Below, piece by piece: positions 1-13,900 of a stretch of DNA of 64,000 nt; within the stretch, counting starts at the first letter, position 1, and every line of letters starts with the position of its first letter. The position numbers were made by a program, and so were the translations under genes. The DNA is taken from positions 17,502,650 to 17,566,649 of the forward strand of contig NC_134026.1 in the NCBI RefSeq assembly GCF_964204645.1, in the 5' to 3' direction. Below the pieces are notes generated by a model. The model had not been told where the DNA came from, made no database searches, and worked only from the letters and a program-made list of their open reading frames with translations. The DNA comes from Tubulanus polymorphus (Eukaryota > Nemertea > Palaeonemertea > Tubulaniformes > Tubulanidae).

Positions 1-432
1 GGAGGCACACCTTTATTCATGCTCACCGATTATGGGACGCTGAAAGTCCTCCTAGAATACGGAGCCGATCCGAACCATGCAACAAAAGAAGATGCCAACT
101 GCGGCAGGTTGACCGCCTTGTCATCTGTATTGAGGCGGTGTCGTGACAGTCTAGTGATTGAGAGTCTTGTGTATGCTGGTGCTCAAGTAACCGTCGATTG
201 CGTGGAAGATTCCGGTGATATGCCGCGGATTTTGAAAAATTATCCAGATTTGCTGGCATGGCTGAAAAAACAATATCGTATACCAAGGTCTTTGAAAATC
301 CAATGCGCATTATGTATCCGAAAATGCTTATCAAAAGCCTCTAACGGAGTAGGTTTAGGTATCAACAAAAGAGTTCTTCTCTTGCCTATTCCAAATATTA
401 TAAAAGACTTCATTTTGTTGAAGTTTGTTTGA
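1..432 (+). CDS. C-terminal part of an ankyrin-repeat, SOCS-box (ASB-type) protein
   Basis: Partial: the open frame runs in from the window edge in frame 1 (first codons read GGTPLF, an ankyrin-helix pattern) and stops at 430-432. The first part has an ankyrin-like LLEYGADPNH and a weaker LVYAGAQVTV. The last ~45 residues look like a SOCS box: PRSLKIQCALCIRKCL, then LPIPNIIKDFILLKFV, matching the usual BC-box leucine/cysteine pattern and the LPLP-like Cul-box. ASB proteins are substrate receptors of Cullin-5/Elongin B-C ubiquitin ligases; the ankyrin part picks the target. The ATG at 19 is internal, not the start. I cannot tell which ASB it is because most ankyrin repeats lie outside the window. 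No AATAAA is seen before the MITE that begins 19 bases after the stop, so the mRNA end may lie in the MITE. Confidence 0.8.
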   Translation, partial: GGTPLFMLTDYGTLKVLLEYGADPNHATKEDANCGRLTALSSVLRRCRDSLVIESLVYAGAQVTVDCVEDSGDMPRILKNYPDLLAWLKKQYRIPRSLKIQCALCIRKCLSKASNGVGLGINKRVLLLPIPNIIKDFILLKFV

Positions 433-454
433 GAATACACAACCCCGTGCTTAA

Positions 455-1047
455 CCCTTTAACTGGCAATCGGTCGCTAGCGACCGATTTGAATAGACCA
501 GCTATAGTGAATAGAATAGTCAAGTATTGATTTCATTGAAGCATTCTAACTCATTTTCCTATCAGCAGATGGCGACACCAGACGGCCTACAATGTCTAAC
601 AAGGCAGGAAAGTGATATTTCATACATTTGGCATGTAGAAGGGGGTATGGAAACCACGTGTCACGTGGGTCAGATTTCGAAAATTGAGAATATCGTTAGT
701 AGTAATGGCCAATGCACTAAAGACGTTCTCTAGTGAGTTTGGCTGATATTTTGGACATAGTAATGAAAGATTCTGATGATAATTCATATTGGGATAAATC
801 TCATGACAGTTTTTTATTATGGGTGGCCCAAAAATCTGGATGACCTTGGGATCTGTGACCTTGGAGTCAGACCCTGAAGGTAACACCCAAAGTTCGCAAA
901 CATGGTATCATTTGAAAGCTTGTGAAAAGAGCTTTCATAAAATACATACAATATGGGGTTATCCCTCATATCTACTGAGTTATTAAATTTTCCCCTTGCA
1001 ATGTCCAAAATCTCTCATAGGCCGAAAAATACTTGCCAGTTAAAGGG
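455..1047. mobile_element. piggyBac-like MITE with TTAA target duplication
   Basis: The ends are inverted: CCCTTTAACTGGCAA at the left and TTGCCAGTTAAAGGG at the right, each bordered by TTAA (451-454 and 1048-1051). CCCTTT ends and a TTAA duplication are typical of piggyBac elements. It carries no transposase. Just inside the left end is a perfect 22-bp palindrome (468-489, core CGGTCGCTAGCGACCG). Confidence 0.8.
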
Positions 1048-1800
1048 TTAATCCAAATTCTTATCCAACCTCAGGCCCGTGCCAAGCTTTTTTGAGGGGC
1101 AGTTCTATTTTTAAGAAAAAGGGCACCTTTTCACCGTAAAAAGGAGCACTTTAAATCATATTGAAAAGGAGCAGATCTTAAATAGCCTTAAAATGCCCAG
1201 GTACCTGAATAAATCATTTGAGAATGAATTACTTTTTATTTTCCAAAAGAACATGAAAATTATTCAAATTTCAAAAATCTTGACCCAAATTTTTGACACA
1301 AAATTTTAGGGGGTTCATAAGCTAACCCCGAACCCCGCTCTGCACGAGCCTGAACCTGTACATTTTTTATGGTCCATCTAGCAGATATTATGTAAAATAT
1401 GTTTTTGGATCTCATAATCTGGATGGATTTCATCAGTCCTAACTGGTCCGAATAAAGTCAGGTATTCTATAGTATGATATATGGTAAGGTTGAAGGGTGT
1501 GATGACTTGTGTTTGATATCTCTTCACTACCAAAAAGCTGAACGGTAGTTGTTAGATGACACAATTGTTAGAGCGAAGTTCACTTATTATTCCTCGCAAT
1601 TAATGCTGTGATATTTCATCGGTTGTTAGCCTATATGTATGTGGCAGCGTAATTCGGGACAAAATGTGGGGGTAGTCCATTGGCATACGATAAATCACAG
1701 ACTCTTTAAGTCCATGGATAAATCTAGTATTGTATGGATTTAACAATATCTTGTGTTTGCACATGTCCCATATGGACAATCTTAATTGTGGGGATAACTG
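1048..1800. other. Intergenic DNA, nothing recognised
   Basis: AT-rich sequence without a supported gene. No repeat ends or coding pattern seen. Confidence 0.5.
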
Positions 1801-2274
1801 TTAACCCTTTCAGTGCGTGCGTCTACACATCTAAATGATGTGATGGACTTGGCTAGTACACCGCATCACAGTGTATTGATGTTATTAGTAATTCGTTTTA
1901 TCTCTACTGAAAGATGGCAGCACCTGTCAAAAATCAGTGAAACATCAGCATAACGATACACCGCACTAAGGTGGTGTGCCCTTAACCCTTTCAGTGCATT
2001 TACACGGCAGTTTGGTGTATAAATCGGTGATGGGTTTTGCTAGTACACCGCACTGCGGATATAAATAGTAATTAGTTTTTATCTCTATTGAAAGAAAGAT
2101 GGCAGCACTTGTCAAACATAGTGAAATAGTAATAAATAATGATACACTGCACTGCGGTGTAGACGCACCATAGTGGTATTCCGGTTATTCAACACACTAG
2201 GGTGGAATTTTTCAAAATTTTCAAATTATCTCCAACACTATAGGGTATTAATTATTCAGTACTGCAAGGGTTTT
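1801..2274. mobile_element. Decayed piggyBac-like MITE or nested pair
   Basis: TTAACCCTTTCAGTGC occurs twice in direct orientation (about 1802 and 1983), and a degenerate inverse, ACTGCAAGGGTTTTAA, closes the segment at about 2261-2276. Inside are repeated GTGTA/CACCGCA motifs with a Tn-like subterminal look. The ends resemble the element at 455-1047 but are poorly matched, so boundaries are approximate. Confidence 0.4.
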
Positions 2275-2976
2275 AAGTTCACTTGGCGTAGTCATAATTG
2301 ATAAGGGACCGTTGATTAAGTACGTATGGTAAGACCTCAAGGGCAAAAGCATACGATGGATACAAATATAGGTAGCTATTTACACAAAGCGTACGTACTT
2401 AATAAATCAAAGTGCACTAATTTCGACTGTAAATTGTATATAATCTTTCAGTAGCCTGGCTACTCATCTAGGTAGTTGTTCAGCCATGGGTCTGGAACAA
2501 TATAATGAATTCAATGCCCCTTTTAAAAGGGTGCATCCTAGTAAATCCCTCCAAGCGGTACAAGCTATATGGCATGATAATGAATGTCTCGAATAATAGA
2601 ATTTATTTATACTATAATTAACAGACCAGTAGAAAACAGGTGTTTGTATTTGTTTTATACTACATGATCAGTCAATGTGGAAAGTAGGTCATAGGCAACA
2701 TAATACGATGTGCGTATACAAGGTAGGACCTCGAAAAAAGGTACTATTTTTTGCGAACATACTTAATAAATGGACCCTAGTGAATGGATAAAACTGGATC
2801 AACGACCTAGTCCTGTATAATAAAATGTCAGTATCCCAGCCCGGTACAAGTATCCTTTTGTAATAGATTTTATTTAAGCCACGATCATGCAAGCGTTTTT
2901 GGCCCGTGCCAAATTTGGTCTGGGACAACTGTTGGCACGGGTGCCAAATGGACCTGAATCTGTTTGGCCCACCATT

Positions 2977-3556
2977 GCATGTGAGAGCGCTCTCTAATTA
3001 AGCAGGGGCCAAATTTGGCTCGAGCCTGATCCGTGCCAATTTGGCCCTGGCCAAATCGTCTACTGTGATCGCGGCTATACCATGTATTTTACATTTTATT
3101 TACACATACATACCATTATACAGGAATATGTCATTGATACTGATTTTATCCTTTCACTAACAAATGCGACCAAGTTCTTGCAAACGCTTAACTTTGCATA
3201 CCAAAAACGTCCGACCAGGCCCGATCCAAACACTAGCACGAGACAAATGATTGCATTTGAATTGCTACTGGTACTGGAAACGACCCACTTCGCTTTGCTT
3301 AAGCATTGTTTAGTATCGCGTGAATGTTTTGCATGTGAGAGCGCTCTCTAATTAAGCAGGGGCCAAATTTGGCTCGAGCCTGATCCGTGCCAATTTGGCC
3401 CGGGCCAAATCGTCTACATGTGATCGTGGCTATACCATGTATTTTACATTTTATTTACACATACATACCATTATACAGGAATATGTCATTGATACTGATT
3501 TTATCCTTTCACTAACAAATGCGACCAAGTTCTTGCAAACGCTTAACTTTGCATAA
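2977..3556. repeat. 354-bp tandem duplication (about 1.6 copies) with GCCAAATTTGG motifs
   Basis: GCATGTGAGAGCGCTCTC begins copy 1 at 2977 and copy 2 at 3331. Copy 2 matches almost base for base until about 3556. The short open frames here (for example 3082-3351) come from the repeat and are not gene-like. A related GGCCAAATTTGG-rich stretch precedes it (2880-2975), and a weaker relative occurs near 62100-62560. Confidence 0.75.
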
Positions 3557-4259
3557 AAGCAAATGATACATTTACAAAGTGTAAATGCCATTAAGTCGCC
3601 ATTAAGTTAGTAATACAGTCAACCTCGGTTTATCCGTCCCTGTGCTAAGTTAAGTGCTTATTCCATATGAATAAATTTGTCGTTAATTATACGTTATTCC
3701 CTTAAAATTGTGTGTGTAATTCATGTAATTAGTACTCCATAATCCTTATTTTTACTTATTCTGTAGAGAAATATGTGGTCCCTATGTAAAACCTTGTGTG
3801 TAATGCTGATTAGCTTCATACATTCTTATTACATGTACATTATAAAATGGATTGAAATGTTTGAATTTCTTGCCTAAAATACCCCATTAACAGGGATATG
3901 GCAGGCAACCAAACCCTGGAAAGCGAGGATTGATATAATACCAGAATTAATGTACCCCATCTGCCACCCCACGTTTCGTCCTGATCCTAATTGAATCCTA
4001 CAGTTTAGATCATTGCTGTTTTTATATATTGTTTGTAAGGGTTTCTTATCAGCAGTTTACAGATACTATTAAATTGTAACCATTTTCATTTTGATACATA
4101 TGTCATTGCTGTTATTAGCCAACTTGGGGCATAGCTACAGCGGGCTATTCCATTCACTTTTCCACAGTCTATTCATTAGAATGGAGCATGCACAAATAGC
4201 TCAGCGTCAACAATCGTCGATCCAAGTCTCTGAACTGGATAGGGTTTGCAATACGAATA

Positions 4260-4406
4260 CAGTGGAACCTCATTATAGTGAACTCAGATACGATTCATCA
4301 GATATAATGAATATAGAATTTTGTCCCTAGTAATATATAACGAATGATCAGTTACAACGAACATCTTTCCTGGTCCCGTGAAGTTCGTTGTAACCAGGTT
4401 CCACTG
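4260..4406. mobile_element. pogo/Tigger-like MITE, 147 bp, TA target duplication
   Basis: Ends CAGTGGAACCT and AGGTTCCACTG form a perfect 11-bp inverted repeat flanked by TA (4258-4259 and 4407-4408). TA duplication and this kind of end are typical of Tc1/mariner-pogo elements. Internal arms are partly complementary. No transposase. Confidence 0.75.
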
Positions 4407-4409
4407 TAG

Positions 4410-6987
4410 TTTGTAATTCAAACGTTCGCAAAGCAGCACCATCAATTTCTTCTTTGCATCCTCTGATCGAATACGTAACACATTCACAGTGAACTGTTCC
4501 ATCTATGAATGAGGCCACACCAAAAGAAAATCCTGTTACTCGAGCCCGACCGACCTGATATTTCGTCATTCCAAATAATTATTATCAGAATAAAACAAAA
4601 CTGCCTACCGACCCTTTTTCAAAGTTTTGGGTGCAATAACTTTTTCAAAATAGTGGCTGACCGACTACCAAACTCTCCATTCTCGTAAAAAAATTTTTTT
4701 AAAATCAAATCGTGATGTCAGCGCTGAGATCATCATCATAAGAATATTTTGTTACATCAGATTTAACAATTTGATTCTGGAAATAGTACAGCCATGCTCA
4801 GTCAGACAACTTCGCTTATCAGACATTGATGGCGACCTTGGATTGTGCAATTCCAGGAATTCCGTGAAATATGTTCAAAATAAAGTTTTTTTTATTTTAG
4901 TTATTGCACAAACACTTCACCTTCCTTTTATTACTGCGGTCTACTACTAGCTGCTGATCATTTCTAACTAAAAATTTGGTGCTGTAAAAAAGTATTTACA
5001 TCACCCATTTTCAGAAGTATGTCCGAAATTTTTTTTACTTTCTAAGAAAAAAAATTCCCTACCTACCTACCCATTTTTGGCAATTGCCCACCTGAGAAAC
5101 AAAATTTCTTTTTGGTGTGGCCTAGAAATAAAATCTTGCCTGCTTCGTGCAGAATTGCCAAATGCCCACTGACTTTGGTGGGCATAGAAGGGGGAGAAAC
5201 CAGGTATAATTTTTTTAGCCTTTACATGCAGAAAGAGAAGGGGCACACCAAATACGTATCAAATAAATCATTAGACTGTGATATACTGCAACTGATGGAG
5301 GTCAATTTCCAGAGACAAACAATATACATGGACAATAAAGCAAAGGTATTTTTTGCACTGCCTTTGGATAAGTTATCAGCGTTAGCTCTCTGGATAATTT
5401 GTATTTTCACTTACGGCTGTTGGCTTTCTTAGAGTTAGAAAATAAAAATGGTCCACCTAGTCACCTCAAAACAAACCGGAAAGCTAATTTATCAACTTTT
5501 TTTTTAAAGTTGATAAAAGAATTCGCCTGGCCTCGTCACGTTCAGAAAATTCCTGAAGAAAAACAAGAGTATTGCGCAGCCATAGAGATACCTTGTTTCT
5601 CAAGTTTCTGAAGTCCAAAATTGACACACTCACCACTGATTTAAATGACCAGGCCAGCTATGAGAAATAATGTATCTTTCTAATCCTAATGTGTCCAAAC
5701 AGCTCAAAAGAAATAACTCTGTTGTTCTTGTACTTACACGAAATTTGTTTTTATTATACAAATAGCAATCAATAGATCCGGTTTTACTGTTACTAGAGTT
5801 TTGTAAACACATCGCCTAGACATCCCCACAATAATCTCTCTTACCCTAGCTCCCTTATCCATGTTTGGCCATCAACATCGCTATTTGTCGAAAATTGCTT
5901 TGGAGTTATTTGGTATCACGTCAGTAATTCTCCGAAAATTAATTAATTAATAAGATGTCATTGCTCTATATGAAATAAATTCAGATAACAGCCATGTATA
6001 TTTTTGGCACAAAGAAGGCCACAAATCAGCCATCTTGGATGGTCTTACTTGATTGATTTCATCCACTGATAACTACATACCGGGTAATGCCCCCTTAAAT
6101 TCTCATGTGAAATGTTAATGCTCTACATGATAAACATTGACATTAGCAGGCAGAAAAGGATATTTTGGGATCGAAGATGCTTGCTGGTCATCCATCTTGA
6201 TGGCATTATGACCTAGGTTCATCAACTGATATGTATTCTTACGTTCTCATGTGAAATATCAACACTTAACATAAGACTAATTCAGTTATAGGCCAGCATA
6301 TACATTCTGGGAATAAATGTGGTTTATCTTCATGCACCTAATTTGAAAATTTATGGATTTTGTCTAAACTGGTTTTATGACAACGTTAACTTCAAGTGAT
6401 GCATACATCGTAAACCATATTGTCCCTTACATCTTCTAGGGGATACAATAATCATTCATCATGATCTACACATAATCCCATGCGTTTGTCATTCCAAGAT
6501 ATCACACACAGGTTGAACATTTTAGATATTTCAGAATAATGTAAAATTTAAAGGTAGCAAAACCGCCAAGTGAAGCTTCAGTCCCTGAGTGTTGCATTTT
6601 CATTTTCTGAAGACCCATCATTTTCAAATCAAGCAAATGAATACTATTAACTCTAGTCTAGTATCTTAAGCCGTTGATTCCGAAAGGGTAACCACTTCGA
6701 CCGGTATTCAGACTGAAAGTCCATATACATATCTTGTGTCCACTACAAAATCCCTGGACTTCAAAGAAATTTAGGTGTATGAGCCAAATTTCATTAGCTG
6801 AGCAATGAACAAGTTTCAAAATGTATCATAGTATTATTCTGGTAAACGGCGTATGGCTTAAAAATCATACTGCATTTCTTTCTTCTTGTTACACATTCCC
6901 ATCCAACTTGAGTACAAATCCCTAGCACAAGAACAACAGTAGATGGCAAAATTTGTGTATTTTGCCAAAAAAACATTATTTTTGAAC
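4410..6987. other. Region between the ASB exon and NF-YC stop, no gene seen
   Basis: AT-rich with poly-A/T runs near 4690 and 5030. Stretches near 6000-6330 contain CAGCCATCTTGGATGG-type phrases that also occur at 30660 and 39520, so they are dispersed repeat remnants. The NF-YC 3' UTR should lie just below 6988, but I did not find a convincing poly(A) signal. Confidence 0.45.
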
Positions 6988-9900
6988 TCAGGTTGCTCCA
7001 TCCTGTTGATCTGCAGTTGGCTCCTCATCAGTTGGTGATTGAATAAACACTTGTTGGGCACCACTTAACTGCCCCATTGGCACCTGAATTGTTTGCATCT
7101 GCTAAAAATAAAAATTATGTACATGTTATTAGATTCAGGAACAGATTTGGAACACAATATGGTTGTTGGGCTTTCATTGACAGGAAATAACATGATCACA
7201 ATTAGTACCACTAAGACACTGAGGGTTGTTTACACAAAAATTAAAAGCACCATACTTCCAATTAAATTCTGGCATGAGTAAGAACAGAGAAATGGGTTAG
7301 AAGCACACTTGTGTGTGTTCACTAATGCATTATAAACAAAACTGACATTTCGGCCAAGGGGTATTTAAAGTATTTTTAAGGTATGGGAGCGTTCATAAAT
7401 TACGTACCTCCATTGGGGGAGGGGGGTTACTGAATTTTGGTACAAAGTGGTACATGGGGGAGGGGGGTCAGCAAAAAAGGTACGTACTTTGAGGGAGGGG
7501 GTATTAATGAATCTTGGTACGCACTTTATGTACCAAACTCAAATGAAAATAGCCGTTGGTGTTTTATCGGCTTTTAGTACCGGGTATATAAAATCAATAA
7601 ACAACAATACTTGCTTAATTCTTTTGTTGCGTCATTTATTTAATATCGGAATTTTGTTCTAAACAAAATGTCGAGGTACCACTTGTAGTAGATTTCAACT
7701 GGGATTTCCCCAATACCGGGTACCGGTATCGATCTTTCACGCACTTGTTGGTATATCATTAATGAAATCAGGTATTTATATTTTTTTTAATTTGTGTTCT
7801 TTGCATCAATATAATTGGGGGTGGGGGGTGGTCATGGGTGCGATGGTACGTACCTAAGAGGGGGTCACTGAATTTGGTACAAAGGTGGTACAAGGGGGAG
7901 GGGGGTCAGAAAAACGGGAGATTTGAGGTACGTAATTTGTGAACGCTCCCTATTTTAATTCTCGTAATGCCAGCTACAAATGCAGTTAGTGAAAGGCCAT
8001 TTAGTGCTTTGCGAAGAGTCAAGACGTATCTTACATAGGTCATCTATGTCACAATCCAGGAAGAAAGCCACTAAATATTTGGATGGATATATGAAAGCTG
8101 TGGGTACTGGAGTGTGTAATGGGTAGTGTAGTGTGATCTGTGTGCATTTTGGTGGCCAGCACACAGATCACATTGTTCATTGGGATTTAGTCCAGGACTC
8201 GCGAGATTTTCAACAACACGGAAGTAACGTGTCATAAATGATGACTTGAATTGCATGACTACCTACCACCCCTCATTATTGTTGGAAAATTAAACGTTCC
8301 GCACTGACTAAAAATTAGTAATAATAATCAATAACATTTTAGAAATGGCCAGAATTTTAACTTAGGTTCTATCTCATTTTTATTTTACAATTGCGATTGG
8401 TATAATTTTTTTTTAAACGGCCGTTAAGGCTTCATGTTTCGTCTGCAATTCACTGCAAATAGTAACGCAACTACGCACATTTCAGTGTTTTTGGCAGCTG
8501 TACACTCAATCGGCACCGTTCGTGACTAGCTTCACTGCGGAATTATCATTAATTAACATCGCCATATCACATCATCAACTTATATTGTGCCTTAAAACCC
8601 TAACAGCCGAAATAATTGAAATACACACACGATTTCTATCATTGAAAATTGAGAGAATGGCCGAGTTTGTGTTCTGCTGCTTCGCGTAAATCCCGCGGGG
8701 TGGCGCCACCGCGCGGAGTGGGGCCGATACGTCAAGACTTATTCATGTGATGATGATACATGTCCACAAAGACTATACTGACAAACTAAACATGATCGAT
8801 ATTGCTGATGAGTTCATGCACAAAATGAGCACTGTTATGGATTATTTGGTGAATTCGTGTAAATATTAATAAGTTTATAATATTAAAGTCATTAATCTTC
8901 AAACAAAGCATTGTTTAAAATCAGATCATGGATTTAACAGATTTTCATATAGGCCTAATACATTTACCACCGTAGGATGCTTGGTAAATAATATTTTGGT
9001 AAAAAAATTGGGTCCTGCTAAAGTACGAAATTATGAAATATGAAACGAAATTACGAAATATGGAGCGAAATTACGAAATGAAACGAAATTACGAAATACG
9101 AAACGAAATTACGAAATGGAAATTTTTTTGCCAGTAGTGCTAAAATACGAACCAAAATACGAAACGAAATGGTCACATTTCAAACACACGCCCATACTAT
9201 GGTCAAAGCTCGTTATAACGCTACGGGACTAAAAATCTCGGCGGTGCATGTAAATGATCTTTTGAAAGTACCATATTCAGGAATTTATTTTCTTAAACTG
9301 GAGGGGTTTAAGAACGTCTACAATTAGTAGAAACTTGTAGGATGTTCTCAAAAACAAATAATGAATACGCTGCGCGAATAACCCGTGAAAATACGATATA
9401 TACGATTCTCAAGTTCCAGCGTGGTTAGTCCCCGGCCCAGTCGTATCCCGAGCTGACCGTGCAGGTCCTATATATCATGCCCTACCACAAGAAAGTTACA
9501 TTGTAACAGTCTAAACACTTACACAGACAATATTGTAGCGTATTTTTGATTTATCTGTTGCTGGCATATCGGGCTACGACTTACGCGAGGTATTTTGAAT
9601 GAAATCAGAAGATTTGGAATTTATAATTGATACGACTTACGTGAATATACGACTTATAAAGTACGAGTTATAAGCATTATTTTATAAGGTTTAAAGAAGA
9701 AAAAAATCGGGACCAAAATAATTATACGAGAGATGTGATGATACGACTAATTCGATGACGACTTATGCGGGGTTGACTGTAGCAGAAAGGAAAGGCAAGC
9801 GCTTCACACGACACCGAGCTCGTAACCGCGATAGGATTATCCCGTTCTTGGACACGGGCCGACATATCTGAACCTGTCTAGTATCGACCATTTAGCTCAG

Positions 9901-10934
9901 AAAAAATTAATGTACAGGGTAGATTAGCGGCCGGTCGGGTCAACTTTTAAGCTCCTCAGCAGAGGAGAAACGAGGTATCAATTTTTTAGCCTAAACACTG
10001 CAGGATATATTTTAAGGCACACTTCATTTTCTAACCCGTAATTTATTAATCGCTACCTTCCAGTTGTATATGAGCATGCGCAGATCATTCTCCCTGATGG
10101 CATCGCTAAACTCAGTTGCGGCATGGAACCCTGCCACTCCTGCCACACTAGACCGGGTGCGCATGTTTAAGCCAGCTCCACGAATCCGCTGCTATTGCGC
10201 AAAAAATTACAAAATTTTCGTTTCATATTACATTTTATACTTTAGCAGGACCCGTGAAAAAATGACCATTTCGTTTTGTAGTTTAGCATTTCGTATAGTA
10301 TTTCGTTTCGTACTTTAGCATTTCGTAATTTCGTTACATATTTCGTTGCATGTTTCTTAATTTCGTAGTTTCGTACTTTAGAAGTACCCAAAAAAATTAT
10401 TTTTTATGTATTGTAGATGAGCTGAATTGCTGGGAAAACGCATATAAGAACAAAAAAAAAAACCAAAATTTTGTTCTTGATAAGGATGTTTTTAGATATT
10501 TTTTTTTAAAATCATAATTTTCCCGAGTAAAATTTGTATTTGTGGGATACTTACGTGGGGCACATTTTAGAAGTTACCTTAGTTTGGGAACTATACCGCT
10601 AAACATTTTTTGGACTACCCACTACCGTACGGTGGTGCCGCCACCAGCCACGTCACTCAATTTCTTCCGAAACTCAGCGTTAAGAGCCGAGCGGGGAAGG
10701 TGGGCATGAATATCCTATGCCCCACGTAAGTATCCCTCAGAAATACAAATTTTACTCCGGAAAATTATGATATTTCCTTCAGGATACATTATGTAGGGCA
10801 CATTTTTTAGAAGGATTAGCCAAGCACCAGGCGGTGGGTAAGTCTCCCAAAAAAATGTGTAAAGGCAAAAGCCTAAAAGCACGTTCAGCAAACATAAAAA
10901 CTCACCTAGCAAATAGCACGAGGACAAAAAAACC

Positions 10935-10971
<37 letters not shown>

Positions 10972-13900
10972 TCGAAAAAACTCTTCACTAGAAGCGCCCG
11001 AAAACCACCCACGAAGCAGCCATAGAAAACACTTAATGACTAGACCAACCACGTGAGTAGGATCGGACCTATCGACAAAAAAAGACCACTCGAATGAGAT
11101 CAGACAACCAAAGAGTGATGCTGTCGATGAACGCAATAGAGCCACGTGCACCCACGTGAGCACGTTCAACAAACATAAAAATTCACCCAGCATATAGCAC
11201 GAGGAAAAAAAAACCTATATATATATATATATATATATCCTCGAAAAAACTCTTCAATAGAAGCGCCTGAAAACCACCCACGAAGCAGCCATAGAAAACA
11301 AATGACGTGAGTAGGATCGGACCTATCGACAAAAAAAGACCACTCGAATGAGATCAGACAACCAAAGAGTGATGCTGTCGATGAACGCAATTAATAACTT
11401 AACCCCCGGGCCAGAAAACTAGCCTGCCCTATGGTTCAGCGCCTCTACCTTCACTCTCAACCAGTCCCGACTGTCGATTTCCGGCGATTAAGTTGAGGTA
11501 GGGCGAGGAGTAATAAAAGAAATGGGACTGAAACGATCAGACCAGGCCGGTAAGTCAAAGCATGGATTTCCAACCTCCTAAGCTAGCATAGAAGAGAAGC
11601 TAAACTGCTTAATGAGACTCTTGAAGAGGGGCGATACGGATGGGCCACGAGATACTTAAGCACCACCATGACAAGTCCCATTCAGGGACTTCCCGAGGCA
11701 CCTTCAGTCGAGCAAACGAAAAAGCACTATCGGTTGGAGAATATGGTGCTTGGATAACAGGTCCAGAGTACCTGTTGCCCTAAAAGCATAGGCGATTGCT
11801 GCTGGTAACCGTTAAGGTTACGAGCCATCTATAAAGTACAGGGCTGCCAACCCTCCCGAATTATTCGCAATCCTCCCGATTTGCGTGAAGAAATTCCGAC
11901 GATACGATTGGGTATACAAAATTCCGATTTTTTTTCCCTTTTTCGGCGATGTCAGATTTTCCACCCGCCAGCGCGTTGTAACACAATGTGATGACTTGGT
12001 AGAACAGAATTGAATAGGTGGCGAATTTATATGCACGCGCGCGGTGGATGAGTGCGTCGCTATATATACTGTGTACGTGGGTCAGGCGATAAACAGCGCT
12101 TACTAGCGCGCGCACGTGTGTGTGTGTGTGTATGAGAGTAGCTGTGTTATTGATTTACGATTATTTCGTAGTAGGAGAGCAGCTTCTTAATTTGTTACAA
12201 GAATCAAAATAAAGTTCAATCGTTTTAAAATATGTTGTTTTAAATCATTCTTGTGAAAATATCATGACATGTGGCAAAATGTGATTGTTATTGTCAAATT
12301 GCTCCGCATCGTTTCGGAGAAGAATCGGTTTACTGCGGTAATTAGCTCGTTTTCGCAGCGCAATGAGCATTCGGGTTAGATTTCAACGTGTGGAGTAGTT
12401 ATTTGTGGTTGAAATGTTTCGGTAAGCAATTAATGCTTTGTTAGTTGGAACCTTAATGTTGTCACTCTTGTATTAGTTTGATTAAGTCTTAGTAAGATAA
12501 TTTAAGATGCTTTTGAGCAGTGCATCTCAAAGAAAGTAAACTTTTAGTTCGCATATTTGGCAGATGGCAGCACCATCGAGTTGCATGTAGATTTAGAGAC
12601 TTTTTACTGTTTGTATCTTTCAGTTCTGTACGTCTCTCCGGGACAGTATCGTGGAAATGATGCTGGAAATTGATATATTCGCATGACAACTGTATAGTGT
12701 TATGTAATTCGTTTGACAATTTATGTTTCTTATGTTCTTATGCCAGTTTATGTTCTTATTTTTTAGTCTATTGTATATTTTTGATAAACACTTGATTTTT
12801 ATCTTTCATAAAATAATAAAGAAAAAATACATTCTGTAGAATTTGCTGATTTTTTATTTTGCTAATAGATAATTCCATATTTTCATATCCAGCTTTCATA
12901 TATTACACGTGAAAGGCATTCCTAATTGAAAGCAACATATTCCTACTTGGAAAAGTCACAATTTCTTCGGTTTCGATATATTCCTATTGAAACCTTCAAT
13001 ATTCCTAATTAATCTGCCATTCATCCCTAAATGGAATTTTGAAAGGTTGGCAGCCCTGAAACTATGTACCCTGAATGTATGGTCTAGCTAGGACCAGAGC
13101 CAGATCGTACGTAAAGCGCACAACAGGTGGCAGAGAGCTATCAATCTGCATGCCCTGAGTGGACAAATTATGTCGTATATACGCATTACTCCAATCCTGG
13201 AAGAATGATAACAGTTCTGAATCAAATCACTGTGAGACTGAACTGACTCTCTTACATCTTATCACCAATGAAAACCGTTGGTAAGATGTGAGTTAAAGTA
13301 ATGGAGTTAAAGACAATATCATAAAACTGCAGTGATTCACATTTATATGATATCTTTAGTATATACTCAAATAAATCCATAACTTTCCACCTACGAAAGG
13401 TAAGAGTGACGCTAAACCTCAAGGGAAGAGGAAAAGAATTCAGTGAGCGAGGTGCCAGTGAGGGTGCACCGATTGTTCACTCGTTGACCACCCGAACCGG
13501 CTTAGAGCTTCCACGTGAAAACTTAAATCCTGCCTGTGCTAGGGCACTGGATTTAGTGATGAAGGGGAAAACCCCAGACTGAAAACCCTGCACTCATAGG
13601 AGACGCTCATCCACGGTCAACTCAATAGTCGGTTGAGCAATATAAGTGCCAGGTGCCTAAAGAAAACCCCTCTGTGACAGAAGGGAGGGAATGAAGATAC
13701 ACGCCGGAACAGATGCCCAGAAGGCTGAAAAACCGACCCAATCATGCCTGAGCTGGCCCCTAAGGTGTAATCAAAACTATCCAGCAGGACAACGCCGGCT
13801 CTAGCTGGCCGAGGACTGCTGTCATTACTTGGCTGGGGTAACATATACGCTAGGATTCCATCTCAGCGGAACGAAAGCGTCTTATCTTCCACGCCATCAG

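Noticed and set aside
5112-5432. 106-codon + strand frame
   Set aside because: No family resemblance, no splice or conservation clue, and ordinary length for chance in this region.
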